Source: Mycolicibacterium chubuense NBB4 (GTDB taxonomy: Bacteria; Actinomycetota; Actinomycetes; Mycobacteriales; Mycobacteriaceae). From it: DNA of 64,000 bases. This document shows positions 28,618 through 40,064 of the stretch, one piece after another; position 1 is the first letter of the stretch; each line of letters starts with the position of its first letter. The stretch spans positions 5,208,001 through 5,272,000 of the forward strand of contig NC_018027.1 of the NCBI RefSeq assembly GCF_000266905.1, in the 5' to 3' direction. The position numbers and the translations under genes are program-made. The notes beneath the pieces were generated by a model. It ran no database searches. It worked only from the letters and a program-made list of their open reading frames with translations, and was not told the origin of the DNA.

Positions 28618-31600
28618 TTGCTCTCGCTCTCGATGGCGTTGATCGCTTCGCTCATGTGCGCACCGACCTTTGCAATGTACGGCTCGTCGATGGCCTGGAT
28701 GTGTTCGCCCCCGATCGGCACGACCTCGAGATCGGCGACGAACTCGCCCCAGCCGCCGTCGGGCTGACGGGTGGCGTAGCGCGGCTCGAACATGATCGCG
28801 TCGTCGTGGTAGCGGTCAGCCATGTACAGCGTGACGTGGCCGTCGTACGGCGTGATCTCCGCGGTGTCGAGGGCGCGGTTGTCCAGGTACGACGTGCGCT
28901 GGTGCTCGACGATGCCGCCCGGGATGTCGACGCCGGCCTGCTGAACCGCGTCGAGGACGAACTTCACCTGGCCCTCGTCGTCGAGTTGCTCGAGCTGCTC
29001 GTACGGGATCTCGGGGATCTCGACGTTGAAGGTGCGCTCGGCGAACACCGCGTAGCGGTCCCACCGGGCCCGGATCTCCTCCTTGGTCTGCGGCACCTCC
29101 TCGCCGGCGCGCACGGTGTCGATCAGACCGACGAACCGGACGTCGGCGCCCTGGCTCTTGAGCCCGACCGCGCAGGCGTACGCGAGCGCGCCGCCCAGCG
29201 ACCAGCCGGCCAGGATGTAGGGACCCTTGCCCTGGATCTCCATCAGCTTGGGCACGTATTCGCGCGCCCGTTCCTCGATGGAGCCCTCGACCCGCTCGAT
29301 GCCGTACACCGGGGTGTCCGCCGGCAGCCGCTTCATCAGCGGTTCGTAGACGACGGTCGACCCGCCCGCCGGGTGGAACACGAACACCGGAGTCCTCGGA
29401 CTCGCCGCCGTGTCCTTGACGGGTGCGCGCAGCGTGCGGACGAACCCGTCCAGCTCGCCGGCGTCCATCAGGTCGCGGACGACGGTCGACAGGTCCTGGA
29501 CCGTGCGGGCGGCTTTCACCTGCTCTGCGGTGACGGTGCCGTCGGCACGTTCGGACAGCCGCGCGGCCATCTTCTCGGCGACGTCGTCGGAGATCGACGG
29601 CAGCTCGTTGAAGATGCCGCCCGGGGACTTGCCGGTGACGATCGCCCACGTCGCGAACGTGACGCGCTCGGCGGCATCGCGCGGCGGGACGTCGGCTCCG
29701 AGCGCCTCGGTGACCGCCTCCTGGGTCAGGACCTTGGCCGCCGCGGCCGCGGCGGAGGCTTTGGCTTCGGCGCTCGGGCCTGCGGGGTTCGTCGGCGGAG
29801 CGGGGACCGCGACATCAGACGGCGGAGCGGGGACCGCGGGGCCCGACGGATCGGTCGGCGGAGCGGGGACTGCGGGGCCCGACGGATCGGTCGGCGGAGC
29901 GGGGACCGCGACATCAGACGGCGGCGCTTCGGTTCCCGCGGCCGTCGCGACCTCGTCGGCCGCGATCGGATGCCCGGCCTCGGCCAGCTTGGCCTCGAGC
30001 TCGGCGACGGTGCTCGCCCCGCCCATCAACTCGGCCTGCTCGGCCGCGATCTCCTCGGCGGTCTTGCCCTTCTGCGCCTCGGCGAGCTGGCCGACCTCGT
30101 CGCGGTGCTCGATCGCATACGCGATCAGCTTCTCCACGGCGTAGAGGTTGGCGTCGCGCACGGCCGTCAGCTGAATGGGCGGCAGGTCGAAGTCGTACTC
30201 GACGCGGTTCTTGATCCGCACGGCCATCAGCGAATCCAGGCCGAGCTCGATCAGCGGCACCTCCCACGGAAGGTCCTCGGGCGCGTAGCCCATGGCGGCG
30301 CCGACGATCGCGCCGAGGCGGTCGGCGATCGTCTCACCCGAATCCGGCGACCACTTCGCGAAGCCCGCCGCCAGACCGGCGCCGGCGGTCAGGTTGTCCT
30401 GCAGGATGGCGACGTCTTCCTCGGGCTCGGGTTCGGCTGGCGCCGTGGCGATCTCGGCGACCGTCCCCGCCCCGACGGCCGTCGGCAGCGCGGTCTGCGC
30501 GCCACCGCGCGTGACGATGGCGTCGTAGACGAGCGTGAACGACTCGTCGATCCGCGCGTGTACCTGCACGCTTGCGCCGCCCGGATGACGGGTCAGCGTG
30601 GTCACCAGACGCGCACCCTCGCCGGGCACCGCGCGCTGCTCCGACGCCGTCAGCTTGGCGTCCGGAAGTACCGCTGCCGCAGCGGCTTTGACGAGCGCAC
30701 CGAGATCCGTGGCGCCGCGCGGCAGGTACTCCCACACATGCCTGCCGTCGGGCGTGGCGACGTGGTTGCCCGGCATCACCGACGAGCTGTCGCCGGTGAA
30801 ATGCGCCTCCAGCCAGTGCGGCTTGCGCTTGAAGCGCGTCGGCGGGATCTTCGCGAAATCGGTGTCGGGGTCCGCGGGCCGCTCCGACGGCAGCGGGAAC
30901 AGCGTCCGGAAGTCCAGATCGTGACCGTGAACGAACAGCTGCGACATGGCCGTGGTCATCGAGTCGACCTCGTCCTGCTTGCGCGCCAGCGTCGCGATCA
31001 GCTGCGCGTCATGCAGTCCGGCCGACGCGGTGGTGAGTCCGACCTGCATGAGCGCCACGGGATTCGGGGCGAGTTCCAGGAACGTGGTGTGCCCGTTGTC
31101 GACGGCGTTGCGGATGCCGTGCGTGAAGTACACGCTGTGGCGCAGGCCCTTCTTCCAGTAGTCCACGCCGTGGATCGGCTCGGAGCCTGCCCGGATCAGC
31201 GTGCCCTCGTGCACCGTCGAGTAGTAGGCCGTCTGCAGCGGATGCGGTTCGATGCCCTGCAGCTCCGCGGCGAGTTCGCCGAGCAGCGGGTCCATCTGCG
31301 AGGTGTGGCTGGCGCCCTTGGTCTGGAACTTGCGCGCGAACTTCCCCTCGGACTCGGCGCGCGCGATGATCGCGTCCACCTGATCGGGCGGGCCGCCGAT
31401 GACCGTCTGGGTGGGTGCGGCGTACACGCACACCTCGAGGTCCTTGAAGTCGGCAAAGACGGTCTCGATCTCCTCGGCCGAGTACTCGACCAGCGCCATC
31501 AGGCGGATCCACTCGCCGAACAGCATCGCCTCGCCCTCGCCCATCAGATGCGAACGCGCGCAGATGGTGCGGGTGGCGTCCTCCAGCGACAGGCCGCCGG

Positions 31601-34085
31601 AGAAGTAGGCCGCGGCGGCCTCGCCCAGCGACTGACCGATCAGCGCACCGGGTTTCGCGCCGTGCGCCTTGAGCAGCTCGCCGAGCGCGACCTGGATCGC
31701 GAAGATGACCAGCTGCACCTTCTCGATCGGGAGCTCGGTGGTCTCGTCGGTGTAGTCGATCGCGTCGTCGAGGATGAGCTCGAGGATCGAGTGTCCGCGC
31801 TCATCCTGGATGAGGCTGTCGACCTTGTTGATCCACTCGGCGAAGATCTCGTCGCGCAGATAGAGGCTCTTGGCCATCTTGCGGTGCTGAGCGCCGAAAC
31901 CGGCGAGCACCCACACCGGGCCGTTGGTGACCGGACCGTCGGCACTGAGGACGATCGGGTTCGGCTTGCCCTCGGCCAGCGCGCGCAAGCCTTTGACCGC
32001 CTCGTCGTGGTCGTGAGCGAGCACCACCGCGCGGGACCGGCCGTGGTTGCGCCGCGACAGCGAGCGCCCGATGGCTTCCAGCGACGAGGCCCGGCCCTGC
32101 GAACTGTCGATCCAGTCGGCGAGCTCAGCGGCCGTGGCCCTCTTGCGTGACGTGAGGAATCCCGAAACTGCCAGCGGCACAACTGGATTCGAGGGATTCT
32201 GGGCTTCGGCCGCGGCGAGTTCCTCGCGCGCCACCTCGAGCAGCCGCAGCGCCTCGTCGGTCAGCCCGGGGAGTTCGGGTCCGGCGTCACCGACGACACC
32301 GTAGAACGCGGGGTCCCTCTCGCCGGTGTAGTCGTCGTCGTCCTCGTCATCCTCGACCAGCACCCCGCCCACGTACACGGCGGGCTTGTTGGGCTCGGCG
32401 GTCACCTCGACGACGGGCTCTTCGGGTTCAGGCTCGACCAGGTCGCCCGGCAGCAACTCGCGCAGCACCAGGTGCGCGTTGGCGCCACCGAAGCCGAAGC
32501 CGGAGACACCGGCGACGGCGTGGCCGCTGTAGCGGGGCCAGTCGGTGACCGTGTCGGCGACCTTGAGGTGTTCCTTGTCGAAGTCGATGTACGGGTTGGG
32601 ACCGGCGTAGTTGATCGACGGCGGGATCTTGTCGCGCTGCAGCGCGAGCGCCATCTTCGCCAGGCTGGCCGCGCCGGCGGCCGACTCCAGGTGTCCCACA
32701 TTCGATTTCACCGCACCCAGCAGCACGGGCTTGTCGGCGGCGCGGCCCCGGCCGACCACCCGGCCCAACGCGTCGGCCTCGATCGGGTCGCCGAGGATGG
32801 TGCCGGTGCCGTGCGCCTCGACGTAGTCGACGGTCCGCGGGTTGATGCCGGCGTCCTTGTAGGCCTTGCGCAGCACCGCTTCCTGCGCGTCCGGGTTCGG
32901 CGCGAGCAGGCCGTTGGACCGGCCGTCGTGATTGACCGCGCCCCCGGCGATCACGGCGAGGATCTGGTCGCCGTCGCGGCGGGCGTCCTCGAGCCGCTTG
33001 AGCACGAGCATGCCGCCGCCCTCGGAGCGGGCGTAGCCGTCGGCGTCGGCCGAGAACGACTTGATCCGGCCGTCGGGGGCGAGCACGCCGCCGACCTCGT
33101 CGAAACCGACCGTCACGAGCGGGGTGACGAGCGCGTTGACGCCGCCCGCGAGCACCACGTCGGCGTCTCCGGCACGCAGCGCCTTGATGCCCTCGTGCAC
33201 GGCCACCAGCGACGACGAGCACGCCGTGTCGATCGCCATCGACGGACCGCGGAAGTCGTAGAAGTAGGACACCCGGTTGGCGATGATCGAGCTCGCCGTA
33301 CCGGTGATGGCGTACGGGTGCGCGGTCGCCGGGTCGGCGACGCCCAGGAAGCTGTAGTCGTTGGTGGAGCTGCCGACGTACACGCCGACGTTCGCACCGC
33401 GCAGGCTCGACGCCGGAATCCTGGCGTGTTCCAACGCTTCCCACGTCAGCTCCAGGGCCATCCGCTGCTGCGGATCGATGTTGTCGGCCTCCATCTTCGA
33501 CAGTGCGAAGAACTCGGCGTCGAAGCCCTTGATGTCCGACAGGTACCCGCCGCGGGTGCGCGCCTTGGCGACCCGCTCGGCGATGCGCGGCTCGGAGAGG
33601 AACTCCGACCAGCGGCCCTCGGGCAGGTCGGTGATCGCGTCGCGGCCCTCCAGCAACGCCTGCCACATCTCGTCCGGGGTGTTCATGTCGCCCGGGAAGC
33701 GGGTTCCCACGCCGACGATCGCGATGTTGAGCCGGCCCTCGTCGCCCTCGCGCGACCAGTCCTCGGCGTCGAGCGCCTCGATGTCCTCTTCCGGCTCGCC
33801 CTCGATGATCACCGTCGCCAGCGACTCGATGGTCGGGTGGCGGAACGCCACCGTCGCGGTCAGCGTCACCCCGGTGAGGTCCTCGATGTCGCTGGCCATC
33901 GCGACGGCATCGCGCGACGACAAGCCCAGTTCCACCAGCGGTGCGGTTTCGCTGACCGAGTCCGGCGACTGCCCGGTGGCGTTGCCGACCCAGTTGCGCA
34001 GCCAAGCGCGCATCTCGTTGACGGTCATGTCCGGGCCACCCTCGGGGGCTGCGGGGGATACCGAATCGTCTTGTGGCTCAGTCAT
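28614..34085 (-). CDS. pks13: Mycolic acid condensing polyketide synthase Pks13
   Basis: This 1823-residue protein performs the final Claisen condensation of mycolic acid synthesis. Domain order is ACP (S57 in LGLSS), ketosynthase (C289 in DTACSSS), acyltransferase (S819 in GQSLGEA), second ACP (S1285 in LGLDSLMA) and thioesterase (S1629 in GWSLGGA). All key residues are present. The protein is about 90 residues longer than Mtb Pks13 (1733). Most of the excess is an Ala/Pro-rich linker between the second ACP and the thioesterase, with repeated [12 protein letters not shown] units. The ATG at 34085 has GAGG upstream. It lies 65 bases after fadD32 and is coupled to accD4. Confidence 0.96.
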   Translation of the reverse strand: MTEPQDDSVSPAAPEGGPDMTVNEMRAWLRNWVGNATGQSPDSVSETAPLVELGLSSRDAVAMASDIEDLTGVTLTATVAFRHPTIESLATVIIEGEPEEDIEALDAEDWSREGDEGRLNIAIVGVGTRFPGDMNTPDEMWQALLEGRDAITDLPEGRWSEFLSEPRIAERVAKARTRGGYLSDIKGFDAEFFALSKMEADNIDPQQRMALELTWEALEHARIPASSLRGANVGVYVGSSTNDYSFLGVADPATAHPYAITGTASSIIANRVSYFYDFRGPSMAIDTACSSSLVAVHEGIKALRAGDADVVLAGGVNALVTPLVTVGFDEVGGVLAPDGRIKSFSADADGYARSEGGGMLVLKRLEDARRDGDQILAVIAGGAVNHDGRSNGLLAPNPDAQEAVLRKAYKDAGINPRTVDYVEAHGTGTILGDPIEADALGRVVGRGRAADKPVLLGAVKSNVGHLESAAGAASLAKMALALQRDKIPPSINYAGPNPYIDFDKEHLKVADTVTDWPRYSGHAVAGVSGFGFGGANAHLVLRELLPGDLVEPEPEEPVVEVTAEPNKPAVYVGGVLVEDDEDDDDYTGERDPAFYGVVGDAGPELPGLTDEALRLLEVAREELAAAEAQNPSNPVVPLAVSGFLTSRKRATAAELADWIDSSQGRASSLEAIGRSLSRRNHGRSRAVVLAHDHDEAVKGLRALAEGKPNPIVLSADGPVTNGPVWVLAGFGAQHRKMAKSLYLRDEIFAEWINKVDSLIQDERGHSILELILDDAIDYTDETTELPIEKVQLVIFAIQVALGELLKAHGAKPGALIGQSLGEAAAAYFSGGLSLEDATRTICARSHLMGEGEAMLFGEWIRLMALVEYSAEEIETVFADFKDLEVCVYAAPTQTVIGGPPDQVDAIIARAESEGKFARKFQTKGASHTSQMDPLLGELAAELQGIEPHPLQTAYYSTVHEGTLIRAGSEPIHGVDYWKKGLRHSVYFTHGIRNAVDNGHTTFLELAPNPVALMQVGLTTASAGLHDAQLIATLARKQDEVDSMTTAMSQLFVHGHDLDFRTLFPLPSERPADPDTDFAKIPPTRFKRKPHWLEAHFTGDSSSVMPGNHVATPDGRHVWEYLPRGATDLGALVKAAAAAVLPDAKLTASEQRAVPGEGARLVTTLTRHPGGASVQVHARIDESFTLVYDAIVTRGGAQTALPTAVGAGTVAEIATAPAEPEPEEDVAILQDNLTAGAGLAAGFAKWSPDSGETIADRLGAIVGAAMGYAPEDLPWEVPLIELGLDSLMAVRIKNRVEYDFDLPPIQLTAVRDANLYAVEKLIAYAIEHRDEVGQLAEAQKGKTAEEIAAEQAELMGGASTVAELEAKLAEAGHPIAADEVATAAGTEAPPSDVAVPAPPTDPSGPAVPAPPTDPSGPAVPAPPSDVAVPAPPTNPAGPSAEAKASAAAAAAKVLTQEAVTEALGADVPPRDAAERVTFATWAIVTGKSPGGIFNELPSISDDVAEKMAARLSERADGTVTAEQVKAARTVQDLSTVVRDLMDAGELDGFVRTLRAPVKDTAASPRTPVFVFHPAGGSTVVYEPLMKRLPADTPVYGIERVEGSIEERAREYVPKLMEIQGKGPYILAGWSLGGALAYACAVGLKSQGADVRFVGLIDTVRAGEEVPQTKEEIRARWDRYAVFAERTFNVEIPEIPYEQLEQLDDEGQVKFVLDAVQQAGVDIPGGIVEHQRTSYLDNRALDTAEITPYDGHVTLYMADRYHDDAIMFEPRYATRQPDGGWGEFVADLEVVPIGGEHIQAIDEPYIAKVGAHMSEAINAIESESK
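29787..29935 (-). repeat. 36-bp in-frame repeats in the Pks13 ACP-thioesterase linker
   Basis: The linker encodes VPAPP four times, separated by TDPSGPA, TDPSGPA and SDVA spacers. Two near-identical 36-base units are adjacent at about 29820-29891 (one differing base), with shorter flanking partial copies. All copies keep frame. The array sits between catalytic domains, where length change should be tolerated. Confidence 0.85.
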
Positions 34086-34150
34086 TCACACAACCTCACG
34101 ATCCGGCGGCCGCGGTGGGCCGCCGTTGCCGCTGTCTTGTTCTTCGAGGG

Positions 34151-36052
34151 TCAGTCCGACTCGTCCGGGAAGGCGTTGGCCACCTTGCCGCTGCGCAGGC
34201 TGCCGTCGAGATACGCCGACCGGCATGCCCGCCGGCCGATCTTGCCGCTGGACGTGCGCGGGATCGCGCCGGCGGGGGTGAGCAACACGTCGCGGACCGT
34301 CACACCGTGACGGACTGCGATCGCCGCGCGGATGTCGTCGGCGATCGGGCCCATGTCGAGCTTGTGGGCGCCGGGCGCGCGCTCCCCGACGATCACCAGC
34401 TGCTCGGACGTGTCGGCAGGGTCGCGCTTGAGCCCGGAGTGGGTGTCGGCGAAGACCTCGTCGGGCAGCTGGTTGGCCGGCACCGAGAACGCCGCGACGA
34501 ATCCGGTGCGCAGCGCCTTGGTGGCCTCCTGCGCGGAGTACTCCAGGTCCTGCGGGTAGTGGTTGCGGCCGTCGATGATCACCAGGTCCTTGGTGCGACC
34601 GGTGATGAACAGCTCGCCGTCGTGATAGGCGCCGAGGTCGCCCGTGCGGACCCAGGTCGCGTCGTCGGCGGCACCGGCGGCGTGCGACGGTTCGCTGCGC
34701 GACTTGAGGATGTTGTGAAAAGTCGCGACCGTCTCCTCGGGCTTGCCCCAGTAACCGGTGCCCATGTTCTGGCCGCTGATCCACACCTCACCGATCTGGC
34801 CGTCGGGCAGTTCAGTGGCACTGTCGGCGTCGACGATGACCGCCCACTCCGCGACGCCGATCTTGCCGGCGCCGGCCTGTGCGACCGCCTTGGGTGAATC
34901 CGCGGGCACCTCGACGAAGCGGTGGTTGTTGAGCTCCTCGCGGTCGACGTGGATGATTCGGGGCTCGGCGTTCATCGGGGTGGTCGACACGAACAGCGTG
35001 GCCTCGGCGAGGCCGTAGGACGGCTTGATGGCCTGCGGCTTGAAGCCGAACGGGCTGAACGCCTCGTTGAACCGGTTCACCGTGGCCGCCGAGATCGGCT
35101 CGCTGCCGTTGAGGATGCACTTGATGTTCGACATGTCCAGGGGCTCAGCCTGATCATTGGGGTCGTCCTTGGGAACGCCGCGCGCGGCGGCGTGGTCGAA
35201 CGCGAAGTTGGGCGCCACCGAGATGGTGCCGCCGGTGTCGCCCTCCTTGCGCGCCATCTCGCGGATCCACCGGCCGGGGCGGCGGACGAACGCGGCGGGC
35301 GTCATGAAGGTGATGTAGTGGCCGAGCATCGGCGACAGCAGCACGGTGATCAGGCCCATGTCGTGGAAGAACGGCAGCCACGAGACGCCGCGGTCGCCCT
35401 CCTGGCCGTCGAGCGCCTCGATCACCTGGACGACGTTGGTGGCGAGGTTGAGGTGGGTGATCTGCACGCCGGTCGGGATGCGGGTCGAGCCGGACGTGTA
35501 CTGCAGGTAGGCGATGGTGTCGTGCTGCACGTCGACCGGCTCCCAGGTGGCGCCGACCTCGTTGGGCACCGCGTCGACGGCGATCACGCGGGGACGCTGA
35601 TTGGCCGGGCGGCTGCGGAAGAACTTGCGCACCCCCTCGGCGGCGTCGGTGGTGGTCAGGATCGCCGACGGGTGGCAGTCGTCGAGGACGGCGTGCAGCC
35701 GGCCGACGTGGCCGGGCTCGTTGGGATCGAACAGCGGAACGGCGATGCGGCCGGAGTACAGGGTGCCGAAGAACGCGACGAGATAGTCGAGGTTCTGCGG
35801 GCAGAGGATCGCGACGCGGTCACCGGGTGCGGTGACCTGTTGCAGCCGCGCGCCGACCGCGCGGTTGCGGGCGCCGAAGTCGGCCCAGTGCAGATCGCGG
35901 GCCACACCGTCGCGTTCGGTGGAGAAATCCAGGAAGCGGTAGGCCAGCTTGTCGCCACGCACCCGTGCCCATCGTTCGACGTGACGCACCAGGCTCCCGC
36001 TGTCGGGGAACTTGATCAGTCCGTCCTTGATGAACGGGTTGTGGAAGGCCAT
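34151..36052 (-). CDS. fadD32: Long-chain fatty acyl-AMP ligase FadD32
   Basis: This 633-residue fatty-acyl-AMP ligase activates meromycolic acid as acyl-adenylate and loads it on the N-terminal ACP of Pks13. The AMP-binding P-loop-like motif reads [16 protein letters not shown], then [13 protein letters not shown], then [10 protein letters not shown], and the C-terminal hinge reads [24 protein letters not shown]. Length agrees with Mtb (637). The ATG at 36052 has a GGAG ribosome site. It is the first gene of the fadD32-pks13-accD4 run. The 203 bases upstream, up to the Culp6 gene, probably hold the operon promoter, but I cannot name a box with confidence. Confidence 0.95.
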   Translation of the reverse strand: MAFHNPFIKDGLIKFPDSGSLVRHVERWARVRGDKLAYRFLDFSTERDGVARDLHWADFGARNRAVGARLQQVTAPGDRVAILCPQNLDYLVAFFGTLYSGRIAVPLFDPNEPGHVGRLHAVLDDCHPSAILTTTDAAEGVRKFFRSRPANQRPRVIAVDAVPNEVGATWEPVDVQHDTIAYLQYTSGSTRIPTGVQITHLNLATNVVQVIEALDGQEGDRGVSWLPFFHDMGLITVLLSPMLGHYITFMTPAAFVRRPGRWIREMARKEGDTGGTISVAPNFAFDHAAARGVPKDDPNDQAEPLDMSNIKCILNGSEPISAATVNRFNEAFSPFGFKPQAIKPSYGLAEATLFVSTTPMNAEPRIIHVDREELNNHRFVEVPADSPKAVAQAGAGKIGVAEWAVIVDADSATELPDGQIGEVWISGQNMGTGYWGKPEETVATFHNILKSRSEPSHAAGAADDATWVRTGDLGAYHDGELFITGRTKDLVIIDGRNHYPQDLEYSAQEATKALRTGFVAAFSVPANQLPDEVFADTHSGLKRDPADTSEQLVIVGERAPGAHKLDMGPIADDIRAAIAVRHGVTVRDVLLTPAGAIPRTSSGKIGRRACRSAYLDGSLRSGKVANAFPDESD

Positions 36053-36255
36053 CTGTCAACTCCAATCGAGCGGGATTCGTCGTCCCTCTTCATCCGTGCG
36101 GGATCGCCGTCCCGAACGCCGCAGATCCTACCGGGGAGAAGGCCCCCCACCCCTCAACCGCCGGTGAACACTCTTAGATTTTCCTTAATCGGACGCAATG
36201 CTAGGCGACCTGCGCAGCCGCGCCAAATTCACCCGGCCCTCGATCCGGTCACGGG

Positions 36256-37266
36256 TCAGCCATGTTTCGGATGCGGCGCGTTATCGATGACGCCCTGGGC
36301 CCAGTTCAGCGTCCACTGCGTCGCCGGCTGACCGTCGAGAACCCAGAACTGCGGGGTGGCGTACAACGCGTGGACCGGCTGGCCCGCTCCGCCGGAGAGC
36401 ACTTCCAGCGTCTTCGGCAACTCGGTGATGTTGAACGCCGACTCGGGGGCCGCGCAGATCAGGTCCCCGCGGGCGCAGATCTCGTTGGTGCGGTCGTTGA
36501 CCGCGCCGAAACCGCCGGGCCGCGGCCCCGTCATCGTCAGCCCCAGCGCCGAGAGCGTGGGCACCTCCTGCAACGTGATCTCCGCGCCCTGGCCGTCGGG
36601 GTTGGGCCCGATGTCCTGGCCGACGCCGTCCTGGCGGCGGCCGTCGGCGATCAGCGTCGCGCCGAGCAGCAGGTCCGCGTCGACCGGCCCGCGCCCGTTG
36701 CCGATGTCGCTGGCGATGTCGCCGCCGATCACCGCGCCCTGTGAGAACCCGACCAGCACGTAACTGGTCAACGGGCAGCGGTTGTTCATGTCCGTGATCG
36801 CCTTCACCGCGGCGCGGGTGCCCTCGGCGCGGCTGTCGTTGTACGACATCTGGTTGTCGGCGGAGAGCGGGTTGTGGAACTGCGCGGTGTACGGGACGGT
36901 GAACACCTCGACCCGGTCGTTGCCGAAGTCCGCCCGGATCGGGTTGGTGACGTTGAGCAGCAGCGCGTGCGGGAACTGCACCGGGTTCATCGGATTCAGT
37001 TGGTCCGAGGACTCCCAGGTGCCGGGGATGGAGACCATCAGCACGTCCGGGCAGCTGGCGTCCTGGAACTCCGGGCGCGGCTTCTTACCGGTCGGCGGGA
37101 CCGCCGTCGGGGGCACCGCAGTGGGGGGCACCGCGGTCGGCGGCGCCTCGGGCCTGCGCAGCACCACGATGACGATCGCGATGACGAGGACCACCACGAG
37201 GCCCACCGCCCCCGCGGCGAACAGCGCAAGCAGACGGTGGCGTTTCCGCCGGTTGGTCTTGGCCAT
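36256..37266 (-). CDS. culp6: Cutinase-family envelope lipase Culp6 (Rv3802c-type)
   Basis: This 336-residue alpha/beta hydrolase of the cutinase-like family is membrane-anchored by an N-terminal helix (residues 12-37). A Pro-rich spacer follows, made of VPPTA repeats near 40-60. The nucleophile elbow is GFSQG, in [19 protein letters not shown], and the fold has paired cysteines ([19 protein letters not shown]). Homologue Rv3802c is an essential phospholipase/thioesterase of the mycomembrane locus. The length equals Mtb. AGGAG lies about 13 bases before the ATG. It is followed 14 bases after by the DUF732 lipoprotein on the same strand. Confidence 0.92.
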   Translation of the reverse strand: MAKTNRRKRHRLLALFAAGAVGLVVVLVIAIVIVVLRRPEAPPTAVPPTAVPPTAVPPTGKKPRPEFQDASCPDVLMVSIPGTWESSDQLNPMNPVQFPHALLLNVTNPIRADFGNDRVEVFTVPYTAQFHNPLSADNQMSYNDSRAEGTRAAVKAITDMNNRCPLTSYVLVGFSQGAVIGGDIASDIGNGRGPVDADLLLGATLIADGRRQDGVGQDIGPNPDGQGAEITLQEVPTLSALGLTMTGPRPGGFGAVNDRTNEICARGDLICAAPESAFNITELPKTLEVLSGGAGQPVHALYATPQFWVLDGQPATQWTLNWAQGVIDNAPHPKHG

Positions 37267-37280
37267 GGATGTGTTGGCTC

Positions 37281-37718
37281 CTAGCAGAGTCGGTCAGTCG
37301 CGATGCGAATGTAGTCGGCCGTCGCGAGGTGAGCGTCGGGGTCGTGGAGGTCGTTGCGGACCAGCGGCGCGACGAAGTCCCACACCGCCTGGTCGGGCTG
37401 CTTGGCGGCGCGGGCCTGACAGACGTAGGAGCCGATGCTCAGAGCGTTCAGATCGCTCGACGGGTGCAGACCTGCGGCGCGCAGCGCGTCGAGGTAGGAC
37501 CGCTGACGCGGGGTGACGACCAGCGCGTTGGACTGCGGACCCGCATGCGGCGGCCCGGGCTGGTGCGCCTCGGACTGCCCGTGCGCGGGCGTGGTCTCCA
37601 TCTGAGAGCCCATGCTCGCCATCATGTCGTCGCTGAACGCGCACCCGGTCAGCCACGCCGCCGACGACGCCAGGACCACCGTAATCCCCGCCATCGCGGA
37701 CCGTGAGCCGTACTGCAC
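37281..37718 (-). CDS. DUF732 lipoprotein
   Basis: This 145-residue protein has a signal peptide ending in a lipobox WLTGC (Cys26), giving a mature lipoprotein of about 120 residues. A His/Pro/Gly-rich low-complexity segment (residues 40-62) is followed by a DUF732-type domain. That domain has [16 protein letters not shown] and a cysteine pair (YVCQAR and the terminal DRLC) expected to form its disulfide. The function of the family is unknown. It lies between the Culp6 and MPT51 genes, where M. tuberculosis has no gene. The start could instead be the internal ATG at residue 9. Confidence 0.78.
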   Translation of the reverse strand: MQYGSRSAMAGITVVLASSAAWLTGCAFSDDMMASMGSQMETTPAHGQSEAHQPGPPHAGPQSNALVVTPRQRSYLDALRAAGLHPSSDLNALSIGSYVCQARAAKQPDQAVWDFVAPLVRNDLHDPDAHLATADYIRIATDRLC

Positions 37719-37752
37719 GCCTCCAAAGTACCGGGGACGGCGATCTGCTCCG

Positions 37753-38667
37753 CTAACGAATCGTGGCGGCCAGTTCTCCCGACATGGCGGCCAGCTGCCC
37801 GCTCCACGTGCCCCAGTCGTGATTGCCCGACGCCGGGAAGTCGAAGTGGCCGTTGCCGCCGCCGGCAGCGCGGTAGTGCTGGTAGAAGGTGCGGTTACTG
37901 CCCTGCGCCTGGTCGCAGTAGCCGATCATCGCGGCCGGATCGGTGCAGGTGGTGGTCGACGGGCTGAAAACCCACAGGCGGGTGTTATTGTCCACCAGCA
38001 GCTGCACGTGCACGTCCGGGTCGTGCCACTTCCACCGGCCCAGCTGTGGCAGACCCCACATGTTGCGGATGTCGACGCCGCCGTACTGCGCGAGGCCCGC
38101 GGTGATCGCACCGTTCATGTACGTGTTCGACGGGGTCAGGAAACCGGACAGCGAACCGGCGAACCGGTACCGGTCGGGGTGGAACGTCGCCATCGTCAGC
38201 GCGCCGGTCCCGCCCATCGCGGCGCCGACGATCCCGTGCCCGCCGGGGGCCAGTCCCTTGTTGGCGGCCAGCCAGTTGGGCAGCTCGTCGGCCAGGAAGG
38301 TCTCCCACTGCTTGCTGCCGTCCTGCTCCCAGTTGGTGTACATGCTCCACGCCCCGCCGGCAGGAGCCACGACCGAGATGCCTTTGCCGGCCAGCGCGCC
38401 CATCGCGTTGCCCGCCGTGACCCAGTTGCTGACGTCGGGTGCGGCGTTGAACGCGTCGAGCAGCACCACCGCGTGCGGGCCACCGCCCTGGAAGGCCACG
38501 GGGATGTCACGGCCCATCGCCGCCGACGGCACCATCAGCATCTCGACGCCCTGCGCCCGGGCGGCCGGGGCGCCGGGTGCATACGGCGTCACGCCCACCG
38601 ACCACAGCGCCACCGCCAGCACCACTGCCACGACCGGCGCCGCCATCGTCTGCATCAACCCGCGCAT
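37753..38667 (-). CDS. fbpD: MPT51/FbpD, antigen 85-related protein without the catalytic serine
   Basis: This 304-residue secreted protein has a signal peptide and the alpha/beta hydrolase fold of the antigen 85 family. MVPSAAMGRDIPVAF is near the mature N-terminus, GDGSKQW-like and NWEQDG blocks match Rv3803c, and the C-terminus reads FDFPASGNHDWGTW. The nucleophile elbow reads GAAMGG: serine is replaced by Ala, as in Mtb MPT51 (GAAQGG), so no mycolyl transfer is expected; a binding role has been proposed. I chose ATG 38667, which has GAGG upstream. A longer frame reaches 38712. It lies downstream of fbpA on the same strand. Confidence 0.9.
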   Translation of the reverse strand: MRGLMQTMAAPVVAVVLAVALWSVGVTPYAPGAPAARAQGVEMLMVPSAAMGRDIPVAFQGGGPHAVVLLDAFNAAPDVSNWVTAGNAMGALAGKGISVVAPAGGAWSMYTNWEQDGSKQWETFLADELPNWLAANKGLAPGGHGIVGAAMGGTGALTMATFHPDRYRFAGSLSGFLTPSNTYMNGAITAGLAQYGGVDIRNMWGLPQLGRWKWHDPDVHVQLLVDNNTRLWVFSPSTTTCTDPAAMIGYCDQAQGSNRTFYQHYRAAGGGNGHFDFPASGNHDWGTWSGQLAAMSGELAATIR

Positions 38668-38811
38668 CTGCCCCGCCTCACTTCTTCGCATCGCCCAGTC
38701 CCCTACCCGCAAGGTAGTGAATCACATCACCGTGACGGCCCGGGCGGTAAAACGATCGACGGCGGCGACCCCCTCACGGGGATCACCGCCGTCGACGACG
38801 TCGGTTGCCGG

Positions 38812-39942
<1,131 letters not shown>

Positions 39943-40064
39943 TCAACCACACCTTTGTGGTCGTCTCTCGCCTCCGCCAGCGCAGTGCACCCACCGAGTG
40001 GGCACCGACATGGCTGCCGAGTTACGAAAGCAGAAAACCTGTGCGGCCAGCAAATCCGCTGCTC

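Noticed and set aside
28584..32150. 1188-codon plus-strand frame opposite pks13
   Set aside because: It is a shadow of pks13. It has no recognisable domain and contains Gly/Arg/Asp-rich repeats that mirror the coding strand linker.
36053..36255. A possible AT-rich operator 5' of fadD32 (the TTAGATTTTCCTTAATC stretch near 36175)
   Set aside because: It stands out by composition, but there is no convincing symmetry or matched known site, so it was not listed as a feature.
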